In this document: positions 51,098 to 59,625 of the stretch, piece after piece
Numbering within the stretch: position 1 is the stretch's first letter
Layout of the letters: each line of letters starts with the position of its first letter
Source: Reyranella sp.
GTDB lineage: Bacteria; Pseudomonadota; Alphaproteobacteria; Reyranellales; Reyranellaceae
Direction: 5' to 3'
Assembly: GCA_019750135.1 (NCBI GenBank)
Contig: JAIEOV010000023.1
Span: 124,001 to 188,000 of the forward strand
Length of the DNA: 64,000 nt
Notes under the pieces: model-generated
Databases searched by the model: none
What the model saw: the letters and a program-made list of their open reading frames with translations, nothing else
Told to the model about the DNA's origin: nothing
Position numbers and translations under genes: made by a program

Positions 51098-54000
51098 ATG
51101 ATCTCCAGGTACTTCATCGACCGGCCGGTGCTGTCCAACGTGCTGGCGATGGTGATGGTCCTGTTCGGCACGATTGCGCTCTTGCGGCTCCCGGTGGAGC
51201 ACTATCCCGCCATCGCGCCGCCGACCGTGCAGGTGACGACCTTCTACCCCGGCGCCAGCGCAGAGATCGTGGCCCAAACCGTGGCGCTGCCGCTCGAGCA
51301 GCAGGTCAACGGCGTCGAAGGCATGCTCTACATGCAGTCGACCAGCGCCAGCAACGGCAGCTACACCCTCACCATCACCTTTGCCATCGGCACGAACCTC
51401 GACCTCGCCCAGGTGCTGGTGCAGAACCGCGTGGCGACGGCGCTGCCGCTCCTGCCGACGGCAGTCAACGCGCTCGGCGTGACGGTGCAGAAGACGTCGA
51501 CGTCGTTCCTGCAGATTGCCGCGCTGTACTCTCCGGACAACCGGTTCGACAGCCTGTTCCTCAGCAACTATGCCACCATCAACCTGGTGCCCGAGCTGCA
51601 GCGCCTGCCGGGCGTCGGCAACGTCACCGTGTACGGGGCCGGCCTCTACTCGATGCGGGTCTGGCTGGATCCCAACAAGCTCTACACGTACGGGCTGGTG
51701 CCGCAGGACGTGATCGGCGCGATCCAGAACCAGAACCGGCAGGTCAGCGCCGGCCAGGTGGGCAGCCCTCCGGCGCCACCCGAACAGAGCTTCCAGCTCA
51801 ACATCAAGATCCTGGGGCGCCTCGACGATGTCGCCCAGTTCGGAGAGATCATCGTGAAGGCCGACCCTGGCAGCGGCGGCCGCCTGGTGAGACTGAACGA
51901 CATCGCGCGCATCGAGCTCGGCGCGCAGAGCTATGCGCAGCAATTCCATCTCGACAGCAAGTCGTCCGCCGGCATCGCGATCTTCCAGACGCCGGAAGCC
52001 AACGCACTCGACGTCGCCAAACGCGTCAGCGACAGGTTGGCAGAGCTGTCGCAGGGTTTCCCGGCGGGCATCAGCCACGGAATCCCCTTCGACACCACGC
52101 GCTATATCCAGGTCTCGATCGCCGAGGTCTATTCGACGCTGGCCATGGCCGGCATCCTGGTGCTGGTGGTCATGGTACTGTTCCTGCAGGACTGGCGAGT
52201 CGTGCTGGTTCCAGCGACGACCATTCCAGTGACGATCCTCGGAGCGTTCGCAGCCATCGCCGCGCTCGGTTTCACCATCAACCTGTCGACCCTGTTCGCC
52301 ATCGTGCTGGCGATCGGCATCGTCGTCGACGATGCCATCGTGATCGTCGAGGACGTGGTGCGCCGCATCGAACTCGGCCTGCCGCGCCGCGAGGCTGCCA
52401 TCCAGGCGATGGCTGAGCTGAGCGGGCCGATCCTCGGCATCACATTGGTGCTGATGGCGGTATTCATCCCGGCGTCGTTCCTGCCCGGCGTCACCGGCCG
52501 CATGTTCGCCCAGTTCGCTCTCGTCATTGCCGCCACCGCGTTCCTGAGCGCGCTGAACGCCGCCACCCTGAAGCCGACCCAGTGCGCGCTGTGGCTGCGC
52601 GCGCCGACCCCGCCGGAGCGGCGCAACATCGTCTTTCGCGGCTTCAATCGCGTCTACGAGGCGCTCGAGAAAGGTTACGGCGTCATCGTCCGAGGCCTGA
52701 CGCGGCACAGTGTGGCCACGGCCGGGCTCGCCGTGATCCTGGCTGGGCTGGGCACATGGGGCTTGATGCGGGTCCAGACCGCATTCATCCCCGGCGAGGA
52801 CCAGGGCTATCTTCAGGCCGTGGTCCAGCTTCCCGATGGCGCCGCGCTGGGGCGCACCGAGAACACGCTGCAGGTCGTGACGCGGTTGGCGCTCGGCACG
52901 CCAGGCGTTCAAACCGTGATGACGGTGTCGGGCATATCGATCCTCGACGGCGGCGCGCCGCTCGCCAACGCCGGCGTCGCCTTCGTCATGCTCAAGCCCT
53001 GGAAGGACCGCATCGGCGTCCCTGGACAGGACCTGGGGTCGATCGTCGCCCGCCTGCAGCGGGGATTGTTCACGCTCGAGGACGGCCAGGGCTTCGTGCT
53101 GCAGCCACCGGCCGTTCACGGCATCGGCAACGCCGGTGGTCTTGCCCTGCAGGTCGAGTTGCGCGACGGGTCGTTCGACTACATCAAGCTGCAGAGGATC
53201 ACCGACGAGCTGATCCGGAACGGCGAGGCCCAATCCGGCCTTGGCCAATTGCTGACCACGTTTCGCGCCGGCGCCCCGCAGGTGCAGCTCGACATCGATC
53301 GGACCAAGGCGACGGCGCTCGGCGTGTCGGTGGGCGATGTGTTCGACACGCTCGGCACCTATCTCGGCTCGGCCTACGTCAACCAGTTCACCAAGTTCGG
53401 TCTCAACCTGCAGGTCTACGTCCAGGCCGACACGGGACATCGCCATACGCCGTCCGAGATCCTGACCCTCCAGGTGCGCAATGCCGCCGGCCAGATGATT
53501 CCGATTGGCGCCGTGGCCGCGCTCAAGACCGCCGTCGGTCCGCCATTGATCGGTCTCTACAATCGCTTCCCGAGCACGTCGGTGGTCGGCTCGCCGGCGC
53601 CTGGCTTCTCGACGGGCGAGGCCATGCTTCTTCTCGGCGAGGCGGCGCGCCGCACCTTGCCGCCGGGCGCCGGCTACGAATGGACCGGCATGTCGTATCA
53701 GGAAGAGCAGGCGCGGGGACAGGTCGTCGTCGTGTTCGGCCTGGCCCTGGTGCTGGTCTATCTCTGCCTCGCCGGGCTGTTCGAAAGCTGGCTGTCGCCG
53801 CTCCCGGTGATCCTCTCGGTGCCGCTGGCCCTGATCGGCCCTTATGTCGTGCTGGAGGCGCTGGGACTTGCCAACGACCTCTACACCCAGATCGGCCTGC
53901 TGCTGCTGATCGCTCTTTCGGCCAAGAACGCGATCCTGATCGTCAGGATGGCGCGCGTTGCGCGCGTGCGTGACGGCGTGCCGATCGTCGAGGCGGCGAT

Positions 54001-54262
54001 CGCAGCGGCGCTGAGCCGCTTCCGCCCCATCCTGATGACCTCGCTGACCATGGTCCTGAGCGTCGTGCCGCTGGTCCTCGCGGTCGGCGCCGGCGCGAAC
54101 GCCCGCCACTCGCTCGGCCTCTGCGTGCTGAGCGGCATGATCGCGTCGACCTGCCTCGCCGTTCTGTTCGTGCCGGCGTTCTTCTGCCTGCTGCAGCGCA
54201 TCGAGGAGTGGCTGCAGCCTTCAGCCAGGAGCGTCACACCGTCGGATGGCAAGACGACTTAG
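51098..54262 (+). CDS. RND family multidrug efflux permease (HAE1/AcrB type)
   Basis: A 1054-residue inner-membrane proton/drug antiporter of AcrB length. It opens ISRYFIDRPVLSNVLAMVMVL. The proton-relay pair Asp411-Asp412 lies in the fourth membrane helix (IGIVVDDAIVIVEDV). The large periplasmic loops carry AcrB-type segments (FYPGASAEIVAQTVALPLEQQVNGVEGM; TKFGLNLQVYVQADTGHRHTP). It exports hydrophobic or amphipathic compounds with the upstream adaptor. The drug range cannot be read from sequence. No repressor gene (TetR type) flanks the pair. Confidence 0.95.
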   Translation: MISRYFIDRPVLSNVLAMVMVLFGTIALLRLPVEHYPAIAPPTVQVTTFYPGASAEIVAQTVALPLEQQVNGVEGMLYMQSTSASNGSYTLTITFAIGTNLDLAQVLVQNRVATALPLLPTAVNALGVTVQKTSTSFLQIAALYSPDNRFDSLFLSNYATINLVPELQRLPGVGNVTVYGAGLYSMRVWLDPNKLYTYGLVPQDVIGAIQNQNRQVSAGQVGSPPAPPEQSFQLNIKILGRLDDVAQFGEIIVKADPGSGGRLVRLNDIARIELGAQSYAQQFHLDSKSSAGIAIFQTPEANALDVAKRVSDRLAELSQGFPAGISHGIPFDTTRYIQVSIAEVYSTLAMAGILVLVVMVLFLQDWRVVLVPATTIPVTILGAFAAIAALGFTINLSTLFAIVLAIGIVVDDAIVIVEDVVRRIELGLPRREAAIQAMAELSGPILGITLVLMAVFIPASFLPGVTGRMFAQFALVIAATAFLSALNAATLKPTQCALWLRAPTPPERRNIVFRGFNRVYEALEKGYGVIVRGLTRHSVATAGLAVILAGLGTWGLMRVQTAFIPGEDQGYLQAVVQLPDGAALGRTENTLQVVTRLALGTPGVQTVMTVSGISILDGGAPLANAGVAFVMLKPWKDRIGVPGQDLGSIVARLQRGLFTLEDGQGFVLQPPAVHGIGNAGGLALQVELRDGSFDYIKLQRITDELIRNGEAQSGLGQLLTTFRAGAPQVQLDIDRTKATALGVSVGDVFDTLGTYLGSAYVNQFTKFGLNLQVYVQADTGHRHTPSEILTLQVRNAAGQMIPIGAVAALKTAVGPPLIGLYNRFPSTSVVGSPAPGFSTGEAMLLLGEAARRTLPPGAGYEWTGMSYQEEQARGQVVVVFGLALVLVYLCLAGLFESWLSPLPVILSVPLALIGPYVVLEALGLANDLYTQIGLLLLIALSAKNAILIVRMARVARVRDGVPIVEAAIAAALSRFRPILMTSLTMVLSVVPLVLAVGAGANARHSLGLCVLSGMIASTCLAVLFVPAFFCLLQRIEEWLQPSARSVTPSDGKTT

Positions 54263-54316
54263 AGAGAATGGGATGGTGCCCCGGTTCGGCCGGTAGTTAC
54301 GGGCCCGGCCGATGCA

Positions 54317-54658
54317 TCACATGGCTGCCGGCAGTTCCTTCAGCGCCTGCTGAGCGTCCGGTGTCGCTTTCGCGCAAAAACCGTTTTTGTCCTTTTTGAC
54401 TTCGTCCATCATGGTGTCGTAGGTCTTTTCAAGCTTGCGATCGGCAATGTTGAGTTGCCTCTCTGCCCAATCTATCCAGAACTCGAGCTTCTTTTCTTGA
54501 TCCTTCGTCAATTCGAGGTCGCAAACCTCCACGGCGATGTCGACGACGTAGAGCCCAAGGACCAAATTCTGAGCATCCTCCTTGCTCAACTTTGATTGAG
54601 CCACGACGCTGCCAGATGACATCAAGCACAAAGCAAGAACGAGATGCATAAACCGCAC
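54317..54658 (-). CDS. Small secreted hypothetical protein
   Basis: A 113-residue protein with a signal peptide (MHLVLALCLMSSGSVVAQ) and a helical, charged mature domain with two cysteines (EVCDLEL, NGFCAKA). No known family was recognised. Base composition is less GC-rich than neighbours, which hints at recent acquisition or weak codon selection. The GTG at 54658 has GGGAG eight bases upstream; the ATG at 54649 is an alternative. It is convergent with the RND pump gene. Confidence 0.65.
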   Translation of the reverse strand: MRFMHLVLALCLMSSGSVVAQSKLSKEDAQNLVLGLYVVDIAVEVCDLELTKDQEKKLEFWIDWAERQLNIADRKLEKTYDTMMDEVKKDKNGFCAKATPDAQQALKELPAAM

Positions 54659-54764
54659 GAGTAGTACTCCCTCTGGTCTATACTATTTTAGCGGGTGCAC
54701 CACACACCGGGCCAGCTTTCCGACAGATCCACCCAAAAGAAGTCTGACCATGCGATTGGCCCGG

Positions 54765-56186
54765 TCAGGCAGCACCCCGGTCCGGCCAAACCGGCGGGTG
54801 ATAGCCGAGCGGGACCGAGGGTCGTGCCCAGCGAGGCGGCGTTTCCGACATATGGGCAACAGGCCGCAAGTGACGCAGCGGACCGTTCGGCGTCTCGCTG
54901 ACCATCGACCACCGCGCGAGCTCTTCCGCAGCGAACTCGTCGGGTACGCCGGCCAGGGACGCCGTCGGCACTTCGCCGAGATCGACCAGCCACTTGCCGA
55001 CCTGGGCGAGCGAGATGCGCACGAGCCAGCTGCCACCCTCGCGCGCGCGGCGCTCCAGCGCCACCATGGCGCCGAACGCCATCAGGTAGCCGGTGCAGTA
55101 GTCGATCGCCGAGACCGGATAGAATTGTGGGCCCGCTTCCTTGCCCGGCACCAACTCGGCCTGGCGTGAGGTGATGCCGCTCACCGTCTGCACCACTGTG
55201 TCGAAGCCGCGCCGCTCCGCCCATGGCCCGCCATGACCGAAGGCGCTCAGCGAGACGTAGACCAGCCCCGGACGCAGGGCCGCCAGCGCCTCGGGCGACA
55301 GCCCCCTCTCGGCCAGGCTGCCCGGCCGATAGCCCTGCGAAAACACATCGGCCTCGCGGATCAGCCCGCGCAGGGTGTCCAGGCTGGCGGCCTGGCGCAG
55401 GTCGAGCTGGGCGGAAAGCTTGCCGTGCCCGGTATCCCATTCCTGGTAGCCGAGGTTGGGCAGGTGCGCCGCGGTGATCTTCATCACCTCGGCGCCGTGT
55501 TCGGCCAGGGTCCGCGCGCCGGTCGGGCCGGCGAGCACGCGCGTGATGTCGACCACGCGGATGCCGGACAGCGGGCGATCGCCGCGAGGTAGGGGTTCGG
55601 GTTCGCTGTCACTGACGCGGACGATCTCCAGCAACGGCATGGACGCGATCGCGACGGCCTGCGGATGGCCGGACCATTCGGCCTGCGTGCGCACCATGCC
55701 GCCTGCGCCCTTGGCGGCGATGATCGCCTCCTCCAGGACGGCGGCGTTCCAGCGCGCCACGGCACGCGTCACCGCCTCGCGATCCTCGGCCACGCCCAGC
55801 ACGCCAAGCGCAGCCGCTCGATGGTTGGGGAAATTGCAATGCAGGTAGCTCCACCGTCCGTCCTTGGTCGGATAGCAGCCCATGATGGCATTGCGTCGGT
55901 GCGGCAACTCGCCGTCGCCCAGCTTCATGTAGGTGCCGCTGCGCAGCGACGCCGTGGCCTGGCGCAGGTCGACGCTCACCCGCTGGCGCCGCCCGGTGCG
56001 CGCTTCCCAGAGGGAAGCGGCGGCCAGAGCGGCAGCGGCAACGGTCGCCGCTCCGGCAACGCCGATGCGGAAAGGCGTCGGCAGCACGGGATCGGTCCCG
56101 CCGGTGAAGGTCGCATCGGTGGCGCGGTTGGGCGACCAGCCGGCGACGGGCAGGAGCGTGCGCAGGGCGGCGTCAGCGGCAGTCAT
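54765..56186 (-). CDS. Class III (CaiB/BaiF) CoA-transferase, rearranged domain order
   Basis: A 473-residue family III CoA-transferase. Residues ~205-473 begin like the N-terminus of ordinary members (PLSGIRVVDITRVLAGPTGARTLAEHGAEV) and carry the catalytic Asp362 in SAIDYCTGYLMAFGAM. The preceding ~190 residues resemble the C-terminal half of the same family (ALAAASLWEARTGRRQRVSVDLRQA; CYPTKDGRWSYLHCNFPNHR). The order is thus C-half then N-half. The enzyme should move CoA between carboxylates; substrate unknown. AAGGGGG precedes the ATG at 56186. It lies 38 bases after the dioxygenase-like gene. Confidence 0.84.
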   Translation of the reverse strand: MTAADAALRTLLPVAGWSPNRATDATFTGGTDPVLPTPFRIGVAGAATVAAAALAAASLWEARTGRRQRVSVDLRQATASLRSGTYMKLGDGELPHRRNAIMGCYPTKDGRWSYLHCNFPNHRAAALGVLGVAEDREAVTRAVARWNAAVLEEAIIAAKGAGGMVRTQAEWSGHPQAVAIASMPLLEIVRVSDSEPEPLPRGDRPLSGIRVVDITRVLAGPTGARTLAEHGAEVMKITAAHLPNLGYQEWDTGHGKLSAQLDLRQAASLDTLRGLIREADVFSQGYRPGSLAERGLSPEALAALRPGLVYVSLSAFGHGGPWAERRGFDTVVQTVSGITSRQAELVPGKEAGPQFYPVSAIDYCTGYLMAFGAMVALERRAREGGSWLVRISLAQVGKWLVDLGEVPTASLAGVPDEFAAEELARWSMVSETPNGPLRHLRPVAHMSETPPRWARPSVPLGYHPPVWPDRGAA

Positions 56187-56224
56187 GGTGTCCCCCTTAC
56201 CTGGTTGCAGATGTGTCCCCGGGT

Positions 56225-56734
56225 TCATGGCTTGGGCATGACGTGCCCGCACCCTTTGCAGGTACGCGCGCGCTCCGAGTCGAAGAAGTTCGCGTAGGCC
56301 TTCGAGACCGGATCCAGCGTGTAGTCCTGCACGACGAACTGCTCCTCGTGCAGGAAGCCGTCGCACTTGGGACAGAACCACCGGAAGCGATCGATCTCGC
56401 CCGGCCGGCGCCGCCGCTCCATCACCAGCAGATAGGCGTCGGGCGGGAAGCGCGGCGAGTGCGGCACGTTGGCGGCGGTGTAGACGACCTCGCCCTGCTT
56501 GAGGAGCTGGATGTCCTCCTTGCCGTCCGGGAAGCGGTAATGGAGCTTCATCTCGCCCTTGATCATGAACATGACCTCGTCGCTGGGATCGAGATGGAAT
56601 TCGCTGCGGTATTCGCGGCCGCGCGCCACGAAGGCCAGCGTGTCGTCGGTCTGCCAGAGCACTTTGACCCTCGTCCCTGTCCTCAGAAGCTCGTCGCCAA
56701 CGGCCATCAGATCGGCAACCGGCATGGGCAACAT
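56225..56734 (-). CDS. 3-hydroxyanthranilate 3,4-dioxygenase-like cupin
   Basis: A 169-residue cupin closely matching 3-hydroxyanthranilate dioxygenase. Likely iron ligands are His47, Glu53 and His92 (RSEFHLDPSDEVMF; VPHSPR); substrate-binding Arg43, Arg95 and Glu106 are also present. Cys121/Cys124 and Cys159/Cys162 form the rubredoxin-like metal site of bacterial enzymes. It would open the ring of 3-hydroxyanthranilate or a related aminophenol. AAGGAG precedes the ATG. It is coupled with the CoA-transferase gene, suggesting degradation of an aromatic acid. Other kynurenine-pathway genes are absent here. Confidence 0.82.
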   Translation of the reverse strand: MLPMPVADLMAVGDELLRTGTRVKVLWQTDDTLAFVARGREYRSEFHLDPSDEVMFMIKGEMKLHYRFPDGKEDIQLLKQGEVVYTAANVPHSPRFPPDAYLLVMERRRRPGEIDRFRWFCPKCDGFLHEEQFVVQDYTLDPVSKAYANFFDSERARTCKGCGHVMPKP

Positions 56735-56857
56735 GGACGTCTCCTTGGCTGAGTAGGATCGGAGGAACTCTACGAAATCATATAACTTGCCGCTGAAGTC
56801 GGCTGCGGCCCTGCAGAAGCGGCCCGAGATCCCAGCACCCAGGACCTTCGCGACGTG

Positions 56858-57853
56858 TCACTCGATCACTTGATCCGCACGCCCCAGAATCGCGGGTGGG
56901 AACGCGATTCCCTGGGCCTTCGCCGTCGCCAGGTTAATCGACAGGCCGAAGGTCGTGGCCTGATAGTAGGGGATGTCACCAGGGTGGGTGCCGCGCAGGA
57001 TGGCGTCGATGTTTTCCGCCGCCCGACGGTTGAGTTCCTTCAAGTCGAACGAATAGGCCATCAGTCCGCCCGCTCCGACCGACTCGGGAAAGGTGTACAT
57101 CGCGGGCAGCTTCGCCTCCGCCACCGCCGCCACGATGGCGGCGCGATAGCGGAGCGCCATGGGACTGTCGCCGATCATGATGGCGTTGCCTCCGGCCCGC
57201 GCACCCTCCACGATTGCCCGGCGGTAGTCCTCTTCGCTGGCGGGTGCATCGATCAGCTTCGGCAGCAGGCGGACGCCGGTCTGTTCGGCGGCGGCGCGCA
57301 TGGCGGCGCCCATGAATGCGTCCCAGGAGGTCCGCAGGTTGACGTAGATCAGTTCCGACACGGCGGGAAACGTTTCGCGCAGGAGCTCGATGCGCTTGCC
57401 ATGAAGCAAGGGACCGACGTCGACGCTCATGCCGGTGATGTTGCCCCCGGGCCTCGCCAGATTTTGGATGAGGCCCATAGCGATCGGATCGCCCGACAAG
57501 GCAACGACCGGGACCGCCGTGGCGGCTGCCTTGAGAAACGCCGCGCCGGCAATCGCGTACACGACATCGGGTTTGCTGCGCAGTACCGTCTCGAACAGGG
57601 CCGGCTGGCTTCCTCCCACATGTTCCTGCCCATAGCGCTCCACGGCGAAGGTCTTTCCTTCGATCCAACCGCGGCGACGAAGAGATTCGAAGAGCACCCG
57701 GTAATAGGGGTTGCTGCTATCCTCGACCATGAGAGAGATCGGCTCCGAAGGGCTGACGATCGCCAGCCGAGGAAGCTTCGGGGCCGGTTGGGCGAATCCC
57801 CGTGAAGCGCCGACGATAGACATCGCGGCAGCCAGGGCGGCACGACGTTTCAT
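56858..57853 (-). CDS. ABC_sub_bind receptor 1 (leftward)
   Basis: A 331-residue exported receptor of the ABC_sub_bind (PF04392) family. A signal peptide ends in GFAQ, and the family landmarks are LRRRGWIEGKTFAVE, LARPGGNITGMS and the C-terminal ILGRADQVIE. Such receptors bind unknown, perhaps aromatic, ligands and are often orphaned from transporter subunits. The start overlaps the stop of the truncated copy upstream (ATGA). It is the last gene of the leftward set. Divergence from its neighbours suggests a distinct ligand. Confidence 0.88.
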   Translation of the reverse strand: MKRRAALAAAMSIVGASRGFAQPAPKLPRLAIVSPSEPISLMVEDSSNPYYRVLFESLRRRGWIEGKTFAVERYGQEHVGGSQPALFETVLRSKPDVVYAIAGAAFLKAAATAVPVVALSGDPIAMGLIQNLARPGGNITGMSVDVGPLLHGKRIELLRETFPAVSELIYVNLRTSWDAFMGAAMRAAAEQTGVRLLPKLIDAPASEEDYRRAIVEGARAGGNAIMIGDSPMALRYRAAIVAAVAEAKLPAMYTFPESVGAGGLMAYSFDLKELNRRAAENIDAILRGTHPGDIPYYQATTFGLSINLATAKAQGIAFPPAILGRADQVIE

Positions 57854-58287
57854 TCGATCACCTCATCGGCACGGGCGAGCAGTGCGGCGGGTACCGTGAG
57901 ACCGAGCGCCCGCGCGGTCCTGGCGTTGATGACCAGCTCGAATTCGGTCGGCTGCTCCGACTGCAGGGCACGCGCGCACGGCGTGTAGAGGGCGACGATG
58001 ACATCGACCTTTTCCGCGACCAGTTCGGCCGCCAGCCTGGGAAGCACGTCGAGCTGTCCCTGTGCGGAGCGAATGTCGAACAGGACATCCCTGCCCTCCC
58101 GATAGCCCGCTTTCGCCAAACCCTCGCGTATCACCTTTTGAAAGGTCGCGGCATCGGCATTTCCCAGGATCAGAGCGCCGATCCGGCGCACCTGCTTCTG
58201 CTGCGCCTGCGCGACCGCGGGCGCCGCCACCGCAGCTCCCGCCAGAACCCAGGCAAGATCACGACGCCGCATCGCGCGCCCGTTCAT
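57850..58287 (-). pseudogene. Internally deleted ABC_sub_bind copy
   Basis: Only 145 residues against about 325 for intact neighbours, yet both ends are right. The start is a signal peptide (LAWVLAGAAVAAPAVAQAQ) and the first half-domain, and the end is the family C-terminus (EQPTEFELVINARTARALGL, ALLARADEVIE). The join lies around residues 107-112 (about 57951-57969), where LYTPCARAL runs directly into the C-terminal motif. About 180 residues of ligand-binding core are missing, in frame. It keeps four-base overlaps with both neighbours. It is probably non-functional as a receptor. Confidence 0.8.
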
Positions 58288-59255
58288 TCGAACACCTCGT
58301 CGGACCGGGCGCGCAACGTCGGCGGCACCGTGAGCCCGAGGGCGGCGGCCGTCTTGAGATTGATCGACATCAGGAAGGTGTCGGGCTGCTGGACCGGCAG
58401 GTCGGCTGGCCGGCTCCCGCGCAGGATGCGGTCGACGTAGCCCGCGGCGCGGCGATAGAGGTCGACGAAGTCGGCGCCGTAGTACATCAGGCCGCCGTCG
58501 GGCGGGAATGGCGGGTTGCCGGTGATCAGCGGCAGGCGATGGCGGGCCGCGAGTTCGATGATCTGCCGGCGGTGGCTGGCGGTGAAGAGGTCGGTCGGCA
58601 GGATGAGTCCGCCCGCGCCCGCTGCCGTGCCGGCAAAGCCGTCGAGGACGGTCTGGATCTCGGCCGCGCTGTGGACCTGGGCGAAGGCCACCTCGACGCC
58701 GAATTGCTTCATGGCGTGTTCGATGCCTGGTCGGTAGAAGCTCGCGCTCTGCTGCGTGAGAACGAGCAGGCGCTTCGTGGCGGGTGAAATTTCCATCAGG
58801 AGTTCGATCCATTTGGCGCCGAAGCTGGGCTCGGTCGACGTGAAACCTGTTGTCTGCGCACCGGGCCGGGCGAGGCTCTCCACCAGTCGGGCGTTCACCG
58901 GATCCGGCACGCCGACAAAGACAATCGGCAAGCCGATGCTCTCTCCGCGCAGGGCCAGAACGGACGGCAGGCCCTGGGCCAGGGCGATGTCGGGCTTGAG
59001 GGCGATGAGTTCCGCCGCGAGCCGCCGGGCCCGCTCGGCGCTGCTCGGCTCGTAGCGCACGTCGATGGCGAGGTTCTGTCCCTCACGCCAGCCGGCCGCC
59101 GCCATGCCTTCGCGAAAGCCGGCCAGCCTGGCCCGGGTTGCCGGATCGTCCGCGGCCAGACCGGTCAGGATCGCGACACGCCTGGCCTGCTGGGCCTGCG
59201 CCGGGAAGGACAGGACAGCAGTGGCGGCCGAGACCAGCAGGTGGCGCCGCCTCAC
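58284..59255 (-). CDS. ABC_sub_bind receptor 2 (leftward)
   Basis: A 323-residue receptor with signal peptide (LLVSAATAVLSFPAQAQQ), then FREGMAAAGWREGQNLAIDVRYE, VESLARPGAQTTGFT and a C-terminus ARSDEVFE. The ligand is unknown. The GTG start at 59255 gives the family's MRRR-like opening and overlaps the stop of the upstream remnant (GTGA). Its own stop overlaps the truncated copy downstream. It appears intact and full length. Confidence 0.87.
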   Translation of the reverse strand: MRRRHLLVSAATAVLSFPAQAQQARRVAILTGLAADDPATRARLAGFREGMAAAGWREGQNLAIDVRYEPSSAERARRLAAELIALKPDIALAQGLPSVLALRGESIGLPIVFVGVPDPVNARLVESLARPGAQTTGFTSTEPSFGAKWIELLMEISPATKRLLVLTQQSASFYRPGIEHAMKQFGVEVAFAQVHSAAEIQTVLDGFAGTAAGAGGLILPTDLFTASHRRQIIELAARHRLPLITGNPPFPPDGGLMYYGADFVDLYRRAAGYVDRILRGSRPADLPVQQPDTFLMSINLKTAAALGLTVPPTLRARSDEVFE

Positions 59256-59530
59256 TCGATCACCTCGTCGGCGCGGGCGAGGATCGACGGCGGGATCGGG
59301 AAGCCGAGCGCCTTCGCCGTCTTTACATTGACGATCAGCGCGAAGCGGATCGGCTGCTCGATCGGCAGATCGGCGGGCTTGGCGCCCTTCAGGATCTTGT
59401 CGCCCGGCTGTGCCGAAACCGGGGCCATTCCCGTGATCAGGATCAAAAAGCTGAGCGCAATACGCGGAAACAGGCACCTCACGCCATTGCCCTGGCACCG
59501 GTCCCGCGCGGTGCGCTTGCTAGGCAACAT
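59252..59530 (-). pseudogene. ABC_sub_bind remnant: signal peptide joined to C-terminal tail
   Basis: About 92 residues. A basic N-terminus and hydrophobic signal-like segment (IALSFLILITGMAPVSAQ) run straight into the family's last ~50 residues (ILKGAKPADLPIEQP, then VNVKTAKALGFPIPPSILARADEVIE). Nearly all of the binding domain is lost, in frame. The exact start is uncertain (ATG at 59530 used). It overlaps the next gene by four bases and lies 95 bases from the copy upstream. It is a remnant or, less likely, a tiny secreted peptide. Confidence 0.72.
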
Positions 59531-59625
59531 CGATTGCCACGGCCAAGCTGCCCCCACACCCTGTCCTCCCGCACAGTAGCCGCTCGTCCGCGCCGTGTCG
59601 TGCGGGCAATCGATGGAGGGCGAGC

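Noticed and set aside
51011..54109. A 1032-codon open frame opposite the RND permease gene
   Set aside because: The + strand codes a full AcrB-type pump; the opposite product is charged and featureless.
57850..58812. Long form (320 residues) of the truncated receptor copy A
   Set aside because: The extra N-terminal part is the antisense-like, Arg/His-rich reading of the upstream receptor gene; the signal peptide begins at 58287.
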